DNA of 64,000 nucleotides from Fervidobacterium gondwanense DSM 13020 (GCF_900143265.1 NZ_FRDJ01000011.1:1-64000), one strand, 5' to 3'. Numbered from the stretch's first letter, positions 9,325-19,099 are shown. The notes: generated from the sequence alone by a model not told the origin. Numbers and translations are program-made.

Positions 9325-9714
9325 TTATACTCTTCTTCTTTTTGGTGGTCTGCAACCGTTGAATGGAATTGGTGTTGCATCCCTGATGTTTTCAACTTCT
9401 AAACCTGCTGCTTGGAGTGTTCTTATCGCTGTTTCTCTTCCAGCGCCTGGTCCTTTAACAACTACATCGACTCTCTTGATTCCCATCTTAACCGCGTCTT
9501 TTGCTACTTTGTCAGCAGCGAGCTGTGCTGCGTATGGTGTACCTTTTCTCGTCCCTTCAAAACCTGCGGTTCCTCCGCTTCCCCAACTCAGAACGTGACC
9601 GTTCGGGTCTGTTAAACTGATAATTGTGTTATTGTACGTTGATTTGATGTGGACTACACCGTGGTCAACGGCAGCTCTCTTTTTTGGCTTTGCTTTTGAA
9701 CGACCTTTCGCCAT
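9325..9714 (-). CDS. rpsK: 30S ribosomal protein S11
   Basis: 129 aa. Conserved [21 protein letters not shown] and the C-terminal [19 protein letters not shown] are diagnostic. S11 lies on the 30S platform near the E site. It has its own GGAGG ribosome-binding site and sits 40 bases before rpsD in the usual alpha-operon order. Confidence 0.98.
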   Translation of the reverse strand: MAKGRSKAKPKKRAAVDHGVVHIKSTYNNTIISLTDPNGHVLSWGSGGTAGFEGTRKGTPYAAQLAADKVAKDAVKMGIKRVDVVVKGPGAGRETAIRTLQAAGLEVENIRDATPIPFNGCRPPKRRRV

Positions 9715-9757
9715 TTGATTTTCCCTCCTTTAAACCTCTTCAACTCGTTCGTGTTAC

Positions 9758-10129
9758 TTATTTACCTTTTTTCTTAATCCTGCTTGGTCTTGGACCTTTA
9801 CGAGTCCTTGAATTTGACCTTGTCCTCTGACCTCTTACTGGAAGTCCGAGTTTGTGCCTTAAGCCGCGGTAACACCCTATATCCATTAACCTCTTTATAT
9901 TCCTCATTACTTCTGTTCTGAGTTCACCTTCAACTTTGTAGTTCTGTTGAATGAAAGATGCGATTTTGCTTATTTCATCTTCTGTGAGGTCTTTAACTCT
10001 CTTGTCTGGGTCTACGCCTGTTCCTTGACAAATTTCAAGCGCTCTTGTTGGACCTATACCGTAAAGGTATCTCAATGCGATGTGTACTTTCTTATTGCTC
10101 GGTATTTCAACACCAACGATACGAGCCAT
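9758..10129 (-). CDS. rpsM: 30S ribosomal protein S13
   Basis: 123 aa. [32 protein letters not shown] and the basic tail [16 protein letters not shown] are typical. S13 is in the 30S head, contacts P-site tRNA and forms intersubunit bridges. The gene opens the alpha-operon segment after rpmJ. Confidence 0.98.
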   Translation of the reverse strand: MARIVGVEIPSNKKVHIALRYLYGIGPTRALEICQGTGVDPDKRVKDLTEDEISKIASFIQQNYKVEGELRTEVMRNIKRLMDIGCYRGLRHKLGLPVRGQRTRSNSRTRKGPRPSRIKKKGK

Positions 10130-10166
10130 TAATCTCCCTCCTCAAACTTTTTTCCTAAAGTATAAC

Positions 10167-10283
10167 TTATCCTTGTCTTTGATTGTGTTTTGGATTTACC
10201 TTACAAACTACAAATACTTTCCCTCTTCTTTTGATAATCTTGCAGTGTTCACATCTTTTTCCCACAGATGCTTTTACTTTCAT
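10167..10283 (-). CDS. rpmJ: 50S ribosomal protein L36, zinc-ribbon form
   Basis: 38 codons, too short for a standard ORF listing. The peptide reads [20 protein letters not shown] followed by a [17 protein letters not shown] tail. C-x2-C, a third Cys and a His near the end make the zinc-binding (C+) form. Located between infA and rpsM, its standard position. The upstream sequence GAAAGGAG gives a good ribosome-binding site. L36 binds 23S rRNA domain VI late in assembly. Confidence 0.97.
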   Translation of the reverse strand: MKVKASVGKRCEHCKIIKRRGKVFVVCKVNPKHNQRQG

Positions 10284-10320
10284 GTTTATCGCTCCTTTCA
10301 GAGATTTATTAATTTTGTTC

Positions 10321-10593
10321 TTATTCTTCGTCGTCCAAAATTTCTTCTTCGCCTTTTGCGTCTATCTTCTTCCTGTAGACTATGCGCCCACGGGTGAGAT
10401 CGTAAATCGTTAATTCAACAACCACCCTGTCTCCAGGAACTAACCTGATGAAATTCTTTCTCATCTTTCCTGATACATGGGCCAAAACTTTAAATCCGTT
10501 GTCTAACTGGACTCTGAACATAGCATTTGGCAGTGCTTCAACTATTGTTCCTTCCATTCGTATGACGTCTTCCTTGTTTTTCAGAAAAATCAC
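10321..10593 (-). CDS. infA: Translation initiation factor IF-1
   Basis: About 87-90 aa. A single OB fold carries the family signatures [36 protein letters not shown] and [12 protein letters not shown]-1 blocks the A site and assists IF-2 and IF-3. The tail beyond residue 80 is acidic and slightly longer than usual. The start is odd: the frame opens at a GTG that is part of the ribosome-binding site GAGAGGTG. The codon at normal spacing from it is CTG (10584), which would give [12 protein letters not shown], matching the usual IF-1 beginning. Confidence 0.96.
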   Translation of the reverse strand: MIFLKNKEDVIRMEGTIVEALPNAMFRVQLDNGFKVLAHVSGKMRKNFIRLVPGDRVVVELTIYDLTRGRIVYRKKIDAKGEEEILDDEE

Positions 10594-10629
10594 CTCTCAA
10601 ATTTCCAAGGAAACTTAAACACTTAAAAC

Positions 10630-11382
10630 CTACTCGCTTAGCGTTAAAATCTCGCAACCGTCCTCTGTGACCAAGATAGTGTGTTCAAAATGTGCAGATC
10701 TCTTTCCATCAACCGTAACAACTGTCCAACCATCATCTAAAATTACTACGTGCCAGCCGCCTTCAGTAACCATAGGTTCTATCGCAAGTGTCATTCCAGC
10801 CTTTAAAATTACTCCTGTACCCGGTTTTCCATAGTTCGGTACTTGTGGGTCTTCGTGAAGAGCTTTTCCAACACCGTGACCTACAAAATCTCTTACAACT
10901 CCAAATCCGTGTTTTTCTATGTAACTCTGTACAGCGTAAGATACATCACCTAATCTAACGCCCGCTCTGACCGTCTTTATTGCTTCAAGCAATGACTCGT
11001 AGGTTACTTTCACAAGTTCTTTCCCGCGTTCGTCCGTTTCACCAACTACGTAGGTTACTGCACCGTCTCCGTAGTATCCTTCATAAACAGCGCCTACGTC
11101 AATTGAAACAATGTCGCCATCTTTAAAGACTTTCGACTTGAGCGGAAAACCGTGAATAACCTCGTTGTTAACTGATACTGTTGTTATGTATGGATAGCCT
11201 CCATACCCTTTAAAAGCGGGCTTGCACTTCATTTCCTTCAACGTCTTTTCTGCCATAAGCTCTATATCGAAAGCGGGTGATCCTTTAACGACATAGTCTT
11301 TTGCCCTTTTGAGAATTTCGGCAACCGCCCGCCCGGCTATCTTCATCTTTTCAATTTCATCTTTTGTCTTGATTCTTATCAT
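10630..11382 (-). CDS. map: Methionine aminopeptidase, type I
   Basis: 250 aa. Metal ligands in order: DGDIVSIDVGAVYEGYYGD (two Asp), FVGHGVGKALHEDP (His), AIEPMVTEGG (Glu) and HFEHTILVTEDGCEILT (Glu). It removes the initiator methionine from nascent proteins. It has no N-terminal zinc-finger extension. The ATG follows adk by 2 bases and the GGAAT/AGGTGG ribosome-binding sequence lies inside the end of adk, so translation is probably coupled. Confidence 0.98.
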   Translation of the reverse strand: MIRIKTKDEIEKMKIAGRAVAEILKRAKDYVVKGSPAFDIELMAEKTLKEMKCKPAFKGYGGYPYITTVSVNNEVIHGFPLKSKVFKDGDIVSIDVGAVYEGYYGDGAVTYVVGETDERGKELVKVTYESLLEAIKTVRAGVRLGDVSYAVQSYIEKHGFGVVRDFVGHGVGKALHEDPQVPNYGKPGTGVILKAGMTLAIEPMVTEGGWHVVILDDGWTVVTVDGKRSAHFEHTILVTEDGCEILTLSE

Positions 11383-11384
11383 TT

Positions 11385-12035
11385 TTATTCCAAACCACCT
11401 AATATATTAAACAACATTTTCATTACTTCTTCTACACTTTTTCTACCATCTAAGGTAAAAAGTTTGTTTTGATTTCTATAATATTCGATTAAGGGCGATG
11501 TTTTCTCGATGTAGACTCTGAATCTACCTCTCACAACATCTTCCTTGTCATCGTCTCTCTGTATCAACTGTCCACCACAATCGTCGCAAATTCCTTCTAC
11601 CTTTGATGGAAGTGTGATGAGGTTGTAGACTTTACCGCACTTTGAGCATACTCTCCTTGTCGATATCCTTTGTACAACGGTCTCTTCATCTACTTCGAAA
11701 TATAGTGCTCCCGTCAACACTCTTCCCATTCTGGTAAGCATATTGTCGAGCGCTTGAGCTTGGTTGAGTGTCCTTGGATACCCGTCGAGTATGAAGCCAT
11801 TTTCGCAGTCTGGCTGTTTTAGTCTTTCTTCCACAAGTGCGTTTGTGAGCTCATCTGGTACAAGGTTTCCTGAATTGACTATATCCTGAACCTTTTTACC
11901 CAACTCCGTACCCTTCGCAATTGCTTCTCTGAATATGTCTCCTGTTGAGATGTGTGGTATGCTGTACTTTTCTACTACCCTCTTCGCGTAGGTTCCCTTA
12001 CCTGCGCCCGGAGGTCCTAAAAAAATCAGGTTCAT
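11385..12035 (-). CDS. adk: Adenylate kinase, zinc LID form
   Basis: 216 aa from the ATG at normal distance from AAGGTGA; an upstream GTG that opens the frame lies in that ribosome-binding site. P-loop GPPGAGKGTYAK at the N-terminus, NMP-binding STGDIFREA, and a LID domain with a four-cysteine zinc site (CSKCGKVYNL ... CDDCGG), common in Gram-positive and thermophile enzymes and stabilising. It interconverts ATP + AMP and 2 ADP. Position secY-adk-map is standard for the spc operon. Confidence 0.98.
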   Translation of the reverse strand: MNLIFLGPPGAGKGTYAKRVVEKYSIPHISTGDIFREAIAKGTELGKKVQDIVNSGNLVPDELTNALVEERLKQPDCENGFILDGYPRTLNQAQALDNMLTRMGRVLTGALYFEVDEETVVQRISTRRVCSKCGKVYNLITLPSKVEGICDDCGGQLIQRDDDKEDVVRGRFRVYIEKTSPLIEYYRNQNKLFTLDGRKSVEEVMKMLFNILGGLE

Positions 12036-12070
12036 GCATTTCACCTTCTCGTGCCGCAGATTACTTTAGG

Positions 12071-13357
12071 TTACTTTCTGCCAGCTATTTTACCCTTCTT
12101 AACGAAACCTTCGTAATTTCTCATTATCAAGTGCGCCTCTAACTGCTGTGCTATATCAAGTGCAACACCGACAGCGATAAGCGCACTCGTACCACCGAGC
12201 CAGATGTTAACTCTTGTTATGCCTTCAACCAAGTATGGGAGCAGAGAAATGCCAACCAAGAATATCGCGCCAAGGAACGTAACTCTGTTGAGCACGTACG
12301 TGATGTACTCTTCTGTTGGCTTACCTGCCCTGATTCCAGGGATAAATCCACCGTATCTCTTTATGTTTTCAGATATATCCTTTGGATCTATCACAACTAC
12401 GCTGTAGAAGTATGTGAAGAAGAATATTAAGAGCGCGTATACGATTATCATGAGTGGGTTCTGCATTCCGAAAAGCTTAATTGCCCATTGCGCACCAGTA
12501 ATCTGAGCGATAGCCTCCGGTATGCTGACGATTGCCCATGCGAATATTATAGGAATAACGCCAGAGTGGTTTACCTTTATCGGTAAGTGTGTGCTTGTGC
12601 CACCGTATATTCTTCTTCCAACCATTCTTGTTGCATACTCTATCTTTATTCTTCTTTCTGCTTGCTGCACGTAGATTATCGCTACGATCATGAATATTGC
12701 AACTGCAACTAAGAATATCCAACCGAAGATGTTAAGGTTTCCAAGAACTGCTGTTCTAAAGTATGCTGGGTATCTCGAAACAATACCTGCGAAAATCATT
12801 ATACTGACACCGTTTCCGATACCTTTTTCCGTAATTCTATCACCTATCCAAAGGAGGAACATCGTACCTGCAACGAGTGATACGGTTGAGACAAACGAGA
12901 AGAGCCATGTATTGACAGCAATTATTCCTTGATAGCTCCTTGCCAAACCGAAAGAAACAACGAACGATTGCAGTGCTGCAAGCCCAAGTGTGAGATTCTT
13001 GGTATAGTGCTGGAATTTCTTTCTTCCCTGTTCTCCTTCTTTAAGTAGTTCTTTCAAAGAAGGAATTATTGAAGCAAGTAATTGCATGATAATCGATGCG
13101 TTGATGTATGGAGTAACACTCATTGAAAATACTGAGAATCTGCTGAACGCACCACCGGTGAAGACATCGTAGAAACTAAGAACGCCACCGGCCAAGCCGG
13201 TGCCTTGCTTGGAAAGCGCTTCCCCCCAAGCTTTTATGTTAACTCCCGGTACTGGTACATAAATACCAAGCCTGAAAACGAGTAACATTAAGAATGTAAA
13301 GATAACCCTATCCCTAACCTCTGGAATCTTCATTGCATTCCGCAGCGCTTTCCACAT
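12071..13357 (-). CDS. secY: Preprotein translocase channel subunit SecY
   Basis: 428 aa with about ten membrane segments. Signatures include VFRLGIYVPVPGVN, GGAFSRFSVFSMSVTPYINASIIMQLL (plug and helix 2 region) and the C-terminal GTSALIAVGVALDIAQQLEAHL. SecY forms the channel with SecE and SecG for export and membrane insertion. GAGGTGAT ribosome-binding site 5-6 bases from the ATG; the gene is 2 bases downstream of rplO. Confidence 0.98.
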   Translation of the reverse strand: MWKALRNAMKIPEVRDRVIFTFLMLLVFRLGIYVPVPGVNIKAWGEALSKQGTGLAGGVLSFYDVFTGGAFSRFSVFSMSVTPYINASIIMQLLASIIPSLKELLKEGEQGRKKFQHYTKNLTLGLAALQSFVVSFGLARSYQGIIAVNTWLFSFVSTVSLVAGTMFLLWIGDRITEKGIGNGVSIMIFAGIVSRYPAYFRTAVLGNLNIFGWIFLVAVAIFMIVAIIYVQQAERRIKIEYATRMVGRRIYGGTSTHLPIKVNHSGVIPIIFAWAIVSIPEAIAQITGAQWAIKLFGMQNPLMIIVYALLIFFFTYFYSVVVIDPKDISENIKRYGGFIPGIRAGKPTEEYITYVLNRVTFLGAIFLVGISLLPYLVEGITRVNIWLGGTSALIAVGVALDIAQQLEAHLIMRNYEGFVKKGKIAGRK

Positions 13358-13359
13358 TA

Positions 13360-13806
13360 TTAGATCACCTCTATTTTACCGCCGACTTTTTCGATCTTCT
13401 CCTTAGCTTTTTCACTGAACTTGTGAGCCTTTACTGTGAGAGGTTTTGTAATTTCTCCTCTCGCAAGAATCTTTACACCATCGTATACTTTGTTGATTAT
13501 ACCTTTTTCAAGGAGAGCTTCTGGCGTTACTACGTCGTTGTTATCGAATTTTGCTTCAAGGGTTTCAAGATTTACCACAGCATAAACTTTCTTCGCAAAG
13601 TTATTGAAGCCGAACTTTGGAAGCCTTCTGTGAAGTGGTGTCTGACCACCTTCCATCCATGGCCTTACCTTGCCAGTTCCTCTTGATTTTTGACCTTTGT
13701 GACCCTTTCCTGCTGTCTTACCCTTTCCTGAACCTTGACCTCTACCGAGTCTTTTGTACTTTTTGTTTGAACCAGGGGTTGGTTTAAGACCATCTATAGT
13801 AAGCAT
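13360..13806 (-). CDS. rplO: 50S ribosomal protein L15
   Basis: 148 aa. The N-terminus [33 protein letters not shown] is the Gly/Lys-rich extension that threads into 23S rRNA; FEGGQTPL-type residues appear as [21 protein letters not shown] with GGAGGGG upstream. Sits between rpmD and secY as usual. Confidence 0.98.
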   Translation of the reverse strand: MLTIDGLKPTPGSNKKYKRLGRGQGSGKGKTAGKGHKGQKSRGTGKVRPWMEGGQTPLHRRLPKFGFNNFAKKVYAVVNLETLEAKFDNNDVVTPEALLEKGIINKVYDGVKILARGEITKPLTVKAHKFSEKAKEKIEKVGGKIEVI

Positions 13807-13820
13807 TTCATTTCCCCTCC

Positions 13821-14006
13821 TTATTCTTCAACTTCTTCTACTTTGAGAAGATGCTTTACTTTTTCTACCATTCCTCTTATCTGCGGACTGTCATCTTTAA
13901 CTACTGTCTGGTGCATCTTTCTTAAACCGAGTCTTCTGACCGTGTCTTTCTGATCGTATTTGTATCCTATTGGACTTCTCACAAGTGTTATCTTAAGCTT
14001 CTTCAT
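13821..14006 (-). CDS. rpmD: 50S ribosomal protein L30
   Basis: 61 aa. [28 protein letters not shown] matches bacterial L30. The last dozen residues are acidic. Overlap-free packing: 3 bases after rpsE and 14 before rplO; GGAGGG ribosome-binding site. Confidence 0.97.
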   Translation of the reverse strand: MKKLKITLVRSPIGYKYDQKDTVRRLGLRKMHQTVVKDDSPQIRGMVEKVKHLLKVEEVEE

Positions 14007-14009
14007 ACA

Positions 14010-14540
14010 TTAGCCCTCCTTCTTAACACCGCGTACTACTTGAGCAGGTGTTATGTCCCTTAGAGCAGCAACTTTCTCAATTGAGAAGAGGTTCTTTATT
14101 CCATCAACTGTTGCTTGAGCAATGACAACTGGATTTGTTGAACCCATTGCTTTTGTAAGAACGTTCTGAACACCAGCCAATTCGAGAATTGCACGGACTG
14201 TTCCGTTTGCAATGATACCAGTACCTGGCGCTGCAGGTTTCATGAGAATCTTTGCTGCGTCTTGTCTTCCAACAACTTCGTGAGGAATTGTACCCTTCAC
14301 AACTGGAACTTCTATTATGTTCCTTTTCGCACTGACAAGAGCTTTTCTAATTGCATCGGGTACTTCCCTTGCCTTTCCAACACCGACGCCAACTTTTCCT
14401 TCTCTATTTCCAACGACTGCTAAAACTCTGAAAGAAAGGTTCTTTCCACCCTTAGTTACTTTTGTCGTCCTTCTTATTTCTATAATTCTTTCTTCGAATG
14501 TCTCGGCTGATTGTTTTATCTTTTCAACAATTTCTGACAC
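14010..14540 (-). CDS. rpsE: 30S ribosomal protein S5
   Basis: 176 aa starting at a GTG six bases after GGAGGTG; the longest frame begins at the GTG within that ribosome-binding site and adds three codons. Signatures: [42 protein letters not shown] and [20 protein letters not shown]5 spans the mRNA entry channel and affects decoding fidelity. Confidence 0.97.
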   Translation of the reverse strand: MSEIVEKIKQSAETFEERIIEIRRTTKVTKGGKNLSFRVLAVVGNREGKVGVGVGKAREVPDAIRKALVSAKRNIIEVPVVKGTIPHEVVGRQDAAKILMKPAAPGTGIIANGTVRAILELAGVQNVLTKAMGSTNPVVIAQATVDGIKNLFSIEKVAALRDITPAQVVRGVKKEG

Positions 14541-14566
14541 TGTGAGCACCTCCTAACATTACCAAA

Positions 14567-14935
14567 TTAGAATTTCAATCCGGCTTCTCTTGCTGCATCA
14601 GCAAGAGCCTTGATTCTACCGTGGTACTTGAATCCTCCTCTATCGAAAACAACTTCCTTTACTCCTTTTGCGATAGCCCTTTCAGCAATGAGTTTCCCAA
14701 CCTCTTTGGCTGCTGCCACATTCCACGTTTTCTGGAGTTTTTCCCTGAGTTCCTTCTCAACTGTGGAAGCAGCGACTATCGTTCTGCCAGCAACATCATC
14801 TATAATCTGAGCATAGATGTGCTTTTCGCTTCTGTAAACAGACAATCTTGGTCTTTCAGGAGTTCCTGATATTCTCTTTCTTATTCTTCTGTGCCTAACA
14901 AGCCTTAATTGTTTGCGGTCTTCTCTCTTTATCAC
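14567..14935 (-). CDS. rplR: 50S ribosomal protein L18
   Basis: 122 aa. [34 protein letters not shown] and [24 protein letters not shown] are typical. L18 binds 5S rRNA in the central protuberance with L5. Begins with GTG, seven bases after GGGGGT. Confidence 0.98.
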   Translation of the reverse strand: MIKREDRKQLRLVRHRRIRKRISGTPERPRLSVYRSEKHIYAQIIDDVAGRTIVAASTVEKELREKLQKTWNVAAAKEVGKLIAERAIAKGVKEVVFDRGGFKYHGRIKALADAAREAGLKF

Positions 14936-14948
14936 GTCTTATACCCCC

Positions 14949-15503
14949 TTATGCTTTCTTTCCTTCTTTGAGGTTGATGACTTCGTCTACGTACTTGATT
15001 CCTTTACCGCTGTATGGGTTCGGTTCTCTCCATTTTCTTACATCTGCGGCGTACTGTCCAACTCTCTGCTTATCGATTCCGCTGACAATTATTTTGTTTG
15101 GTGCGGGAACTTCGACTTTTATATCATCTGGTATATCCATTTCAACTGGGTGTGCGTAACCGAGGCTCATCACGAGCTTGTTGCCTTGAAGTTGCGCCCT
15201 GTAACCGACACCAACGATTTCAAGTTCCTTCTTGAATCCTTCTGTTACGCCGATAACCATATTTCTAACAAGTCTCCAGTACGTTCCGACCATTGCTTTG
15301 AACTTTCTTTCGTCGGATTTTCTCTTTGCAACCTCGAGATTTGGTTCAAACCAAACTTCGTTACCTTCAACTTTGATGTTAACAAATGGATGATTTGCGA
15401 GTTTCAACTCGCCTTTTGGACCTTTTACCTTTATTTCAGAGTCGGTGATTGTTAACTGAACATTTGCAGGTAGTATAACTGGCTTCTTAGCTATACGAGA
15501 CAT
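14949..15503 (-). CDS. rplF: 50S ribosomal protein L6
   Basis: 184 aa, two tandem L6 folds. MSRIAKKPVILPANV at the start and the C-terminal block YAADVRKWREPNPYSGKGIKYVDE are diagnostic. L6 binds helix 97 of 23S rRNA near the factor-binding site. ATG with GGAGGTG upstream. Confidence 0.98.
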   Translation of the reverse strand: MSRIAKKPVILPANVQLTITDSEIKVKGPKGELKLANHPFVNIKVEGNEVWFEPNLEVAKRKSDERKFKAMVGTYWRLVRNMVIGVTEGFKKELEIVGVGYRAQLQGNKLVMSLGYAHPVEMDIPDDIKVEVPAPNKIIVSGIDKQRVGQYAADVRKWREPNPYSGKGIKYVDEVINLKEGKKA

Positions 15504-15516
15504 GGACTACACCTCC

Positions 15517-15921
15517 TTACCAGATGTAGGCAATTACTTCTCCACCGACTCCATGTTCTGCAGCTTCTTTGTCGGTGAGCACGCCTTTTGATGTGGATAT
15601 AATCGCTATTCCAAGTCCATTCTTAACTCTTGGAAGATTATTTGAACCAACGTATATTCTTCTTCCAGGCTTTGAAACGCGGACTATACCATGAATAACT
15701 CTTTCCCTGTTCTTTCTTGAGCCTTTGTACTTGAGCTGTAGTCTGAGAATTCCCTGTTTGCCATCTTCGATATATGTATATCCCTTAATGAATCCTTCTC
15801 TTACAAGAATATCAGCAATTGCTTTCTTCAAATTAGACGCAGGGACATCTATCTGATCTTTGAAAACAAGATTCGCATTCCTTATTCTTGTAAGCATGTC
15901 AGCTATTGGATCGCTCCACAC
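15517..15921 (-). CDS. rpsH: 30S ribosomal protein S8
   Basis: 134 aa from a GTG six bases after GGAGGTG, giving [17 protein letters not shown], the usual S8 opening. The longest frame starts five codons earlier at a GTG that overlaps the ribosome-binding site and is unlikely. C-terminal [27 protein letters not shown] is diagnostic. S8 is a primary 16S rRNA binder and often the feedback repressor of the spc operon. Confidence 0.97.
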   Translation of the reverse strand: MWSDPIADMLTRIRNANLVFKDQIDVPASNLKKAIADILVREGFIKGYTYIEDGKQGILRLQLKYKGSRKNRERVIHGIVRVSKPGRRIYVGSNNLPRVKNGLGIAIISTSKGVLTDKEAAEHGVGGEVIAYIW

Positions 15922-15938
15922 GGTTAACACCTCCACTA

Positions 15939-16124
15939 TTACCAGCTTGCTTTCCTAACGCCCGGGAGTTTTCCCTCGTTAGCAAGTTTTCTGAAACAAA
16001 CTCTGCATATTCCAAATTCCTGATAGACTGAATGAACTCTACCGCATATGCTGCATCTTGTATATTCTCTTACCTTGTATTTCTTTGGCCTCTTCCATTT
16101 TTCAACCATTGCTTTTCGTGCCAT
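15939..16124 (-). CDS. rpsN: 30S ribosomal protein S14, zinc-binding type Z
   Basis: 61 aa, the short zinc-containing S14. Two CxxC pairs, CSICGR and CRVCFR, bind one zinc; the C-terminus [11 protein letters not shown] is conserved. The N-terminus [24 protein letters not shown] is as in other thermophiles. Lies between rplE and rpsH. Some databases call the type Z gene rpsZ. Confidence 0.98.
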   Translation of the reverse strand: MARKAMVEKWKRPKKYKVREYTRCSICGRVHSVYQEFGICRVCFRKLANEGKLPGVRKASW

Positions 16125-16138
16125 TTAATATTACCTCC

Positions 16139-16693
16139 TTATTGCTTTTTGAATGGGAAACCGAGTAGCTCGAGTAACCTTCTTGCTTCTTCATCCCTCT
16201 TAGCCGTTGTTACAACAACAATATCCATACCTTGTATTCTCTTTATCTGGTCTGGAGAGATTTCTGGGAAAACGAGTTGTTCTGTTAAACCGAAGCTGTA
16301 GTTTCCTTTTCCATCGAAGGAGTTTGGATTGAGACCTCTGAAGTCCCTAACTTTTGGAAGAACGAGGTTAACAAGCTTGTAGACGAAATTGTACATTCTT
16401 GGACCTCTAAGAGTTACTTTAACACCGACGGTCATGCCTTTTCTAACTTTGAAGTTTGATATACTCTTCTTCGCTTTCGTTATCAAAGCTTTTTGACCAG
16501 CAATCATAGTAAGTTCTTTTGCATGCGCCTCAACGATTTCTTTATTCCTTGAACCTTCGCCAACACCCATATTTATAACAACTTTAACGAGTCTTGGAAC
16601 TTCGTGAATGTTTTTGTATCCGAATTCTTTCATTAATGTTGGTACCACTTCGTTCAGATACCTATCTTTCAGCGGTACGAATTCGTAGGCCAT
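16139..16693 (-). CDS. rplE: 50S ribosomal protein L5
   Basis: 184 aa. Signatures: [37 protein letters not shown] and [22 protein letters not shown]5 binds 5S rRNA and the P-site tRNA elbow. ATG with GGAGGAG upstream; 14 bases before rpsN. Confidence 0.98.
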   Translation of the reverse strand: MAYEFVPLKDRYLNEVVPTLMKEFGYKNIHEVPRLVKVVINMGVGEGSRNKEIVEAHAKELTMIAGQKALITKAKKSISNFKVRKGMTVGVKVTLRGPRMYNFVYKLVNLVLPKVRDFRGLNPNSFDGKGNYSFGLTEQLVFPEISPDQIKRIQGMDIVVVTTAKRDEEARRLLELLGFPFKKQ

Positions 16694-16706
16694 TTTTTAC
16701 TCCTCC

Positions 16707-17030
16707 TTACTTCTTATCTATGATTTCTCCACATTTCTTGCAGAATCTCACCTTTGAACCGTCTTCGAGCACCTTGAATCCTACTCTCGTTGGCTTGTCA
16801 CAGCTTGGACACACGAGCATTACTTTTGACCAGTAAAGTGGGGATTCCTTTTCGATTATACCACCCTGTCTCATCTGTCCTGTCGGTCTTTGGTGCCTTT
16901 TTACAACATTGACACCTCTAACGAGCAACTTTTCTTCTTTTGGAAGAACTTGGATGACTTCTCCCCTTTTGCCTTTATCTTTACCAGAGATAACTTGCAC
17001 TGTGTCACCTTTTTTTATCTTCTGTGCCAT
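16707..17030 (-). CDS. rplX: 50S ribosomal protein L24
   Basis: 107 aa. KOW motif at the start ([26 protein letters not shown]) and a C-terminal zinc ribbon [11 protein letters not shown] ... CKKCGEI. L24 is one of the two assembly initiators of the large subunit and lies at the exit-tunnel rim. Confidence 0.98.
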   Translation of the reverse strand: MAQKIKKGDTVQVISGKDKGKRGEVIQVLPKEEKLLVRGVNVVKRHQRPTGQMRQGGIIEKESPLYWSKVMLVCPSCDKPTRVGFKVLEDGSKVRFCKKCGEIIDKK

Positions 17031-17043
17031 CGATTACCACCCC

Positions 17044-17412
17044 TTACCATACTTCTGGTGCAAGAGAGACTATCTTCATGAAACCTTTTTCTCTGAGTTC
17101 TCTTGCAACTGGTCCGAATACACGTGTACCTTTTGGTTGATTAAACTTGTCAAGGACAACTGCTGCGTTATCATCGAATCTGATGTAGCTTCCATCTGGT
17201 CTTCTTATTTCTTTTCTTGTTCTAACTACAACTGCCTTAACTACGTCACCCTTCTTTATATCTGTGTTGGGCACAGCTTCTCTAACGCTGCAAACAACTA
17301 TATCACCGATTGAACCGAATTGTTTGTGTGAACCGCCAAGTACCCTTATAACTCTCAGTACTTTTGCACCTGAATTGTCCGCTGCTACGAGGTAGCTTTC
17401 GTTCTGTATCAT
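17044..17412 (-). CDS. rplN: 50S ribosomal protein L14
   Basis: 122 aa. [27 protein letters not shown] and [20 protein letters not shown] are diagnostic. L14 contacts helix 44 of 16S rRNA at bridge B8. ATG overlaps the rpsQ stop by 4 bases (ATGA), so the two are translationally coupled. Confidence 0.98.
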   Translation of the reverse strand: MIQNESYLVAADNSGAKVLRVIRVLGGSHKQFGSIGDIVVCSVREAVPNTDIKKGDVVKAVVVRTRKEIRRPDGSYIRFDDNAAVVLDKFNQPKGTRVFGPVARELREKGFMKIVSLAPEVW

Positions 17413-17705
17413 TGGTCACTACCCCCTTCGATAATATCCTCTGTCTCTGGCGTTTCTGCAAGTTTTGAGTGCTCAAGAATTTGAACAACAACCCATCTCT
17501 TGAGTTTGCTGAGTGGTCTGGATTCTTCGATTTCTACCACATCACCGATCTTGCATGTGTTGTTTTCATCGTGAGCATAAAATTTCTTGGATCTTTTTAC
17601 GTACTTGCCAAATTTTGGGTGTTTCACAAGGCGTTCAACTTTGACCGTTACTGTCTTGTCCATTTTATCACTTACCACAACACCGATTAATCTTTTCTTA
17701 GGCAT
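17409..17705 (-). CDS. rpsQ: 30S ribosomal protein S17
   Basis: 98 aa. [31 protein letters not shown] is the OB-fold core that binds 16S rRNA. The C-terminus ([15 protein letters not shown]) is acidic and a little longer than in E. coli. AAGGAGG ribosome-binding site. Confidence 0.98.
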   Translation of the reverse strand: MPKKRLIGVVVSDKMDKTVTVKVERLVKHPKFGKYVKRSKKFYAHDENNTCKIGDVVEIEESRPLSKLKRWVVVQILEHSKLAETPETEDIIEGGSDQ

Positions 17706-17710
17706 GTGTA

Positions 17711-17911
17711 TTACCTCCTTATACCAAGTTCACGTTCGCGAAGGATTGTTTTGATTCTTGCAATGTCTCTCTTTGTCTTCTGTATCAAGCTGGAGTCTCT
17801 GAGTTCGCCCATCGCGTTTTGGAATCTGAGGTTCATCAACGTTCTTTTCTTCTCTTCTAACAATTTTGCCAATTCTTCATTATTCATATTTCTGATTTCC
17901 ACTGGTGTCAT
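17711..17911 (-). CDS. rpmC: 50S ribosomal protein L29
   Basis: 66 aa, helical hairpin. The core pattern is [26 protein letters not shown] followed by [18 protein letters not shown]29 lines the exit tunnel beside L23, a docking site for trigger factor and SRP, both encoded in this window. ATG overlaps the rplP stop. Confidence 0.97.
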   Translation of the reverse strand: MTPVEIRNMNNEELAKLLEEKKRTLMNLRFQNAMGELRDSSLIQKTKRDIARIKTILRERELGIRR

Positions 17912-18336
17912 ACTGCTTCACCACCTATGTGATGTCTCGTAACTATTTTCGTTTTTATAGGAAGTTTTGTCGCTGCGTATTCTAAAGCTTTCAATGCTGT
18001 TTCTTCGTCAACTCCGCCGATTTCGAACATTACTTTTCCAGGTTTTACTACTGCAACCCAACCTTCAACGTTACCCTTACCTTTACCGAGTTTTGTTTCA
18101 GGTGGGTGTTTTGTGTATGATTTGTCTGGGAATATCTTTATCCAAAGTTTTCCTTCTTTCTTCAATGTCCTTGTGATTGCGAGCCTACATGCTTCTATCT
18201 GCTGAGCTGTGATCCACGCAGGTTCAAGGGCTTTCAAACCGTATTCACCGAAAACTACCAAAGCTCCGCCTTTTGCTTCGCCCTTTGTTCTGCCTCGATG
18301 TTGTTTTCTGTATTTAACTCTTTTTGGCATCAACAT
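17908..18336 (-). CDS. rplP: 50S ribosomal protein L16
   Basis: 142 aa from the ATG giving [16 protein letters not shown], the conserved L16 N-terminus; an AGGAGG lies about ten bases upstream. The longest frame begins eight codons earlier at a GTG and reads through that ribosome-binding site. [26 protein letters not shown] is conserved. L16 positions A-site tRNA. An unusual 133-base gap separates it from rpsC. Confidence 0.97.
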   Translation of the reverse strand: MLMPKRVKYRKQHRGRTKGEAKGGALVVFGEYGLKALEPAWITAQQIEACRLAITRTLKKEGKLWIKIFPDKSYTKHPPETKLGKGKGNVEGWVAVVKPGKVMFEIGGVDEETALKALEYAATKLPIKTKIVTRHHIGGEAV

Positions 18337-18469
18337 GGTTTTGCTAACCTCCTTCTTCACACTATCTTGTGACCGTCTCGAGAATGCCTCGATTAACTTG
18401 TACGTTTCTTTTCATTTAGAGCTTCTCTTCTACCATTTTATTGATTTTATCGCTTCATCGTGTTCAAAA
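18337..18469 (-). other. 133-base spacer between rpsC and rplP
   Basis: Most other gaps in this operon are 0-45 bases. The spacer carries no ribosomal protein. On the minus strand it contains a 17-codon frame ([17 protein letters not shown]) with no good ribosome-binding site, and no clear promoter or terminator. It might be a leftover from deletion or a regulatory leader for rplP; the sequence does not decide. Confidence 0.5.
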
Positions 18470-19099
18470 TTAGAGTTGGGCGTCTCCTTTGTAAATCCAG
18501 ACCTTTATACCGATTGTACCGTACTTTGTCTCTGCCCTTGCTGTTGAGTAATCGATAACTGATCTGAGTGTCTGGAGTGGAAGTCTTCCCTTAAGGTACC
18601 ATTCGGTTCTTGCAATTTCTGCTCCAGCAAGTCTTCCTGCAACCATTATCTTTATACCCTTTGCTCCTCTTTTGAGTGCAGCTGTTATTGCTCTCTTCAT
18701 GACTATCTTGTAGCTTGCCCTCTTTTCTATCTTCTGTGCGATCGATTCTGCTACAAGACTTGCCTCTGTTTCGGGCGTTTTTACTTCAACTATATCGACA
18801 CCGAATTTTCTGTTGAACTTGCTTTCGAGTGCCTGTCTCAATTCAGTAATGCCAGCACCCTTCTTTCCGATGAGTATTCCAGGTCTTGCTGCGTAGATTG
18901 TTATAAGAACTCTCTCTGCGTCTGGTCTTTGTACAAAAACTCTTGCAATTCCAGCTTGATTGTAAGTCTTCTTAACAAAATCCCTAATCGCTTCGTCTTC
19001 AAGGATATATTCGCTGTACTTCTTCTCATTGAACCACTGAGCATCCCACTGAGTTGTTATACCGAGCCTAAAACCCTTTGGATGAACTTTTTGACCCAC
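18470..19099 (-). CDS. rpsC: 30S ribosomal protein S3
   Basis: 209 aa. Begins [20 protein letters not shown]; the KH domain has [13 protein letters not shown] and the C-terminal domain [33 protein letters not shown]3 sits at the mRNA entry site with S4 and S5. GGTGGG ribosome-binding sequence; 20 bases after rplV. Confidence 0.98.
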   Translation of the reverse strand: MGQKVHPKGFRLGITTQWDAQWFNEKKYSEYILEDEAIRDFVKKTYNQAGIARVFVQRPDAERVLITIYAARPGILIGKKGAGITELRQALESKFNRKFGVDIVEVKTPETEASLVAESIAQKIEKRASYKIVMKRAITAALKRGAKGIKIMVAGRLAGAEIARTEWYLKGRLPLQTLRSVIDYSTARAETKYGTIGIKVWIYKGDAQL

